Assembly: GCA_013368325.1 (NCBI GenBank)
Contig: JAACJK010000221.1
Coordinates: 744,001-808,000, forward strand
From: Ephemerocybe angulata
Lineage: Eukaryota > Basidiomycota > Agaricomycetes > Agaricales > Psathyrellaceae
Length of the DNA stretch: 64,000 bases
Direction of reading: 5' to 3'
Shown: one piece after another, positions 60,101-64,000 of the stretch
How positions within the stretch are numbered: position 1 is the first letter of the stretch
How the letters are laid out: each line of letters begins with the position of its first letter
Notes under the pieces: generated by a model
The model's database searches: none
Told to the model about the DNA's origin: nothing
The model's input: the letters and a program-made list of their open reading frames with translations, nothing else
Made by a program: the position numbers and the translations under genes

Positions 60101-62218
60101 GAGAGTGGAGAGGATCCTCAGCACGACTGACGAGAGTTCTCGGTCGATGAAAGGGGGCGGAGGAAGTCGAGTCGTACGGAAGACTCTGAAAAGGCAGCTA
60201 TCTCCGCTATGGAATGCCAAAAAATCAACAGAAAACGAACGGTCCGACCGCAGCGACGATGAGTGTAGCGTGCGATTTTTGGCGTCGACGCTGCAGCGGG
60301 TCAACCGACGAATGCACGAGCTGATGATGCACGAACGAACGAACGAACGGACGACGAACGAATGATTCTGCTCGTTCGGTGCTTTCCGAACGAGATTTAT
60401 ATTTCTGTGCGTCCCAGGTTGAGTCCTGGGTAGATGTTGTTGTTGGTGTGTCTTACGGCTGCTTTCCATTCGTGATGTTGTGTGCTTGTACTTCCTTACT
60501 TACCTTGTGGTTGTTGTAACTTGTGCCGGGTAGTCTACATGTTGCTTCCAGAGTTTCGATTTCCCTGCTACACCTGTTGTTGTTGTTGTTCTAGTATCGG
60601 GCTGCGTATGTACGTGTAACAGTGTTTGCGCTCTGTTTCGTTGACCGTTCGTTCTCGTTCTGCGTATGCGTATTGTAGAGATGGCTTCCCCTCCCCTCCA
60701 CTCCATTTATTATTTTTTGGTTTCTTGGCTTTTTTGTGGGGTCTGATGGGAACGCTCTTGGGTGTATCTGTCGTCGTTGTTGTTGTTGTACTAGAGCTCT
60801 ATTTATTCAAATGTCCGTCCGTTTCACTGTCAACCAGAGAAGATATTCGGTTCTGTTTTCGTCCTTCAGTTTAGCGCTCGGTCACAGAGATAAGATGGAC
60901 CCACAATCTTATCTTATCCCAGGCTAGATCTCGTTCTGGTGCATAGGCAGTGTTCCTTCCTCCCCGGTGCTACCGCGAGTATGAGTAAGATCGAAAAAAT
61001 CTTTTGATTGAATAGCAGGTTGAAGAATCCGGTTGATTCAAATTCGAAGTCGTAGTCATGACCTTCAGTTAGTCAGGATCGGGTTCCTCGGCTGCGCGAT
61101 GATCTTTCCAAATATCCTTCATGTAGCCCAGGGCCTCACCCACGGCCTGATCACTTGTGCTCTGGCTGCTCTATTTATAGAGCTAATGCTGGGTATCGCA
61201 ACCGTGACGGCAAACAGGCACTGGCAGCTGATGTGTAGCATACTATTGCAATTGTTGGGGTATTGCTCTGATGGAGATTGACAAGTCCCGTGGACAAGCT
61301 GCTCCGATGATCACAAGGCTGCGATTACCATGGGCGTTTAAAATAGCGGAACCAAGTTCTTTGCCCTCAAGGAGACCGCGACCGAGCAAAGATCATTCTA
61401 CTTAGCATATGGCATCGGATTCTAGGCAAGACTGACTACGCTTAATATTTCCCCCCTCGCACAAAAACGCAATCCTAGAATTTCACAGCATGTGCGACAC
61501 GGTTGGTAGTGGGAGAGGATTACTGAGCCTGGGGTTGAATATTCGGAGGGTCCAGCTCTCAGATACACACACTTGACATTACATTGTCCGTGAAATGAGA
61601 CTATTGACTATCAATCAAGGCTGGGGCGGGATTGTTCGTCTTTAATGTTATGTTCCGAATCAGCGGAGAATTGTGGGCTCGTCTCTCTGGCGAGTCCTTA
61701 GGGTCCGCTGCATGTGAAAGGAGGAGGAATAAATATAGTTTCTGCTATATTTGTTCAATGTGGGAAACGTCCAGTTCAGCCTGGCAGATAGGTTCGCTTT
61801 CGCCGTTGGTGCACCAGATACTCTCAATGTCGTTTCAACAAGGCAGTCGAGCCCAAGAATTCAAAGTGAAACGGAACAGAGTGCCCCATAGGTACTATGG
61901 AATTCCCCGCACTCAGACATTGTCAATGTCCCTTTCTGGCTCTTCTCACACAACGGTCGGGACTTTCACAAATTTCAGAAGCATCTACAACGCCATCGGG
62001 GGGCCTCTTGCAAGCTACCACGGCAAATGGCCCATGTGGAGATATGACTTGTGCCATACTTGTGAATGCTGATACTGCACACGGCTGCAGTCCTTTGGGC
62101 AACTTTTTTTCCCCCGCAGAAAGGTATAAAGCCTGGGGAATAGTGGGGTTTCATAGTATCAAGCAGTACTTGAACGCTTTCTTAACCAATTCTTCTCATA
62201 TAAATCGATCTCAACAAG
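60101..62218. other. 3' flank of TUP1 and upstream region of the thaumatin-like gene
   Basis: No gene is supported in 2.1 kb. A CGAA tetramer run (~60332-60361) and two TTG/GTT-rich patches (~60437-60515 and 60580-60590) lie within the presumed TUP1 3' UTR. A TATA box (62125-62130) serves the next gene. Confidence 0.45.
62125..62130 (+). promoter_or_regulatory. TATA box of the thaumatin-like gene
   Basis: TATAAA lies 89 bp before the ATG at 62219. Confidence 0.6.
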
Positions 62219-63621
62219 ATGAAGTTCTCTGCCATGACCTCTTTCGCTCTGGCCTTTGCTAGTGGTGCTGCCGCTAGGCAGATTACTGTGCGTTGACCAA
62301 CCTTTCCCCGGTGTATCATTGCCAGTGTCTGATGGCATATTATAGGTCTACAATGCCTGCCCCTTCACCGTTTGGTGAGCTCGCTCACTATGATATTTTA
62401 TTACGCACGCTGATTTTGAGCCCCACACACAATAGGCCCGCGGTACGACCAATTGGCGTTACTCTAGTTCTCCCCGAATTAAATTATTGAGGCTCCTTGT
62501 AGCTGTTCACTGACGTAAATGCTGGAGGAGGTATTCCCAGCCAGGTCACCGGGTCAGTACTATCCTAGTGCCGCTATCGTTTCTCTTCACACTCATTGGT
62601 GCCGGCAGTTGGACGTTGGGTTCCTACGAAAAGACGGTTTTCACTGTCCCCGAGAACTGGAAGGCCGGACGCATCTGGGTAAGTTTAATTTCTCCCTTTC
62701 GTCTGTAGTGGGCATGCGCCTGATTGTGTACCAAATATATAGGGCAGGCGCAACTGTGATTTTAGCAAGCCTGGCCCCACCTCCTGCCTTACCGGAGGCT
62801 GCAATGGTGGACTTGTCTGTGACCCAACAACCGGTACTGTGCGTGTTAGAGCCATGGTATCCCACCATGCAGATGTTGACTCTCACATTATCTCCAGGGA
62901 GTCCCCCCTGCCACTGTTGCCGAGTTCACGTTTGACGGGACTCAAGACAACTATGACGGTTAGTCGCCGGAGCAGTCATCACATTGTTCAATTAGAGCTT
63001 ACACACCTGTAGTCTCTCTCGTGGATGGAGCTGATCTCCCAATGAGGCAAGTTAGCTCACAGTACTACACCGCGCCAATTTCAGACTTATAGTATAATAG
63101 GATCAACCCGACTGCTGGTTGCCCCGTCGCTGAATGCCCCGTCGATTTGGGCCCCAACTGTGAGGACTACCTCAGCATATCCATCCATCTCCCCTCATTA
63201 ACCTACTTGATCCAGGTCCCACCGAAATTAAAGGTCCGTTTGATGCATCTGGCTTCCCCCTTGGGTGCAAGTCGTGGTGCCAAGTTTCAGGTGTGTCCGA
63301 GACATCTGTCCTGCCCTTCCATCGTTATCAGGTCTAACATAACATCCTCCACCCTCCATTGCCCAGGTGATCCCGCCGCATGCTGTACAGGGAGTCACAG
63401 CGGTGGGCCTGATGTCTGCCCTAGTTCCGGGGTCAAGTACTACAGTTACTTCAGTACGCTTCTCCCACGCGCCAGCCATGTCTCGTGTAACCTCTGACTT
63501 TTGCACAGAAACCAACTGCCCTAGGTCCTACGCCTATGCCTACGACGAGCCCAGCGGAACTGCCCTTTTCACTTGCCCCACCTCTAACCATGCGGACTAC
63601 ACGATCACTTTCTGCCCTTGA
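62219..63621 (+). CDS. Thaumatin-like protein (GH152 type), secreted
   Basis: Signal peptide MKFSAMTSFALAFASGAAA, then RQITVYNACPFTVWPALFTD, the usual start of fungal thaumatin-like proteins. About eleven exons join in frame. SYEKTVFTVPENWKAGRIWG is followed by RRNCDFSKPGPTSC, GGCNGGLVC, VPPATVAEFTFDGTQDNYDV, SLVDGADLPMRINPTAGCPV, GPFDASGFPLGCKSWCQVSG, DPAACCTGSHSGGPDVCPSS and NCPRSYAYAYDEPSGTALFT. The acidic cleft residues (Glu in AEFTF, Asp in FDG and LVDG) and Arg are present and the many cysteines are kept, so it should fold and may act on beta-1,3-glucan of its own wall. One exon is only 7 nt (62436-62442, completing W-P-A), and the intron after LPM uses a GC donor (GCAAGT). Confidence 0.9.
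62436..62442 (+). other. 7-nt micro-exon of the thaumatin-like gene
   Basis: GCCCGCG sits between an AATAG acceptor and a GTACGA donor. It is needed to give FTVWPALFTD in frame. Confidence 0.75.
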
Positions 63622-64000
63622 AAGCACACACAACTCTGTGGCTTCAAGCGTCGGTCGACGCCGAGTCATAATCGTGATGGAAGGGAGGAGGGTAGTTCGG
63701 ATTTCGATCTACCTACTTTTTGTCTCGGTGCCCTTTGGACTCTTTGTAACGCATATTTTAGCTCATAGCCGAAGAATGTTAGCAGTCTGCTCTTTAAATC
63801 TGCGATTACGGCGAGCGCTTATGGCAAGCGCCCTATCTCACAGGCCAGGTGCTGACCTCTATCTGCTTCTGGGACATTCCATGCGACCTATCACGATATT
63901 TTGTATCTTATGGCATGCTTCTCTACTCATGTCTAATGAGCTGGGTGGTGAAATAAAGGTTGCTGTAGGGATAGCAGCTGGCGTACAATAAATGCGATCA
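63622..64000. other. 3' flank, nothing recognised
   Basis: No gene is supported to the right edge. An open frame running here carries no family motif. Confidence 0.4.

Overview
The window is nuclear DNA from a filamentous basidiomycete, most likely an Agaricomycete. The genes are split by many short GT-AG introns (mostly 45-70 nt) and lie on both strands without operons. The families fit this group: DUF6533 seven-helix membrane proteins, F-box/leucine-rich proteins, a BTB protein with a short last exon, small secreted cysteine-rich proteins, a thaumatin-like protein, Het-C, a Tup1 corepressor and a Fus3/Kss1-type MAP kinase. All gene models here were spliced by eye from the sequence; no search was run.

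Layout. 0-12 kb: the end of an F-box-like gene, a small secreted Ig-fold gene with a one-base frame break, a SYG1/XPR1 phosphate exporter (minus), a DUF4139 protein (plus) and two tandem paralogous orphan genes (minus). 12-27 kb: a mitochondrial helical-repeat (PPR-like) protein, a BTB/POZ protein, a ricin-B-type lectin fused to an unknown domain, a DHA1 major facilitator transporter, a two-module cysteine-rich secreted protein and a HAD hydrolase. 27-31 kb: a MAP kinase and a dual-specificity phosphatase placed head to head; the phosphatase frame is abnormal.

31-47.3 kb is the most dynamic region. An F-box gene, a DUF6533 membrane protein gene and the 3' end of a G3BP-like RNA-binding protein gene form a unit that has been duplicated in tandem. 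The junction is still readable at about 35.52 kb, where a dead G3BP fragment abuts a dead F-box fragment. Beyond G3BP and Het-C, two further DUF6533 copies in the opposite orientation have been joined by a deletion into one continuous chimeric frame.

48-64 kb: a ferric reductase, an HCNGP/SAP30BP splicing-type protein, a 101-bp tandem repeat carrying a tiny membrane ORF, a 1,262-residue Tup1 with a very long His/Gln/Pro-rich N-terminus, and a thaumatin-like protein containing a 7-nt exon and a GC-AG intron.

No tRNA, rRNA, CRISPR array or recognisable transposon was found. Functional links between neighbours are mostly not implied; the possible exceptions are the kinase/phosphatase pair and the duplicating membrane-protein family around Het-C.
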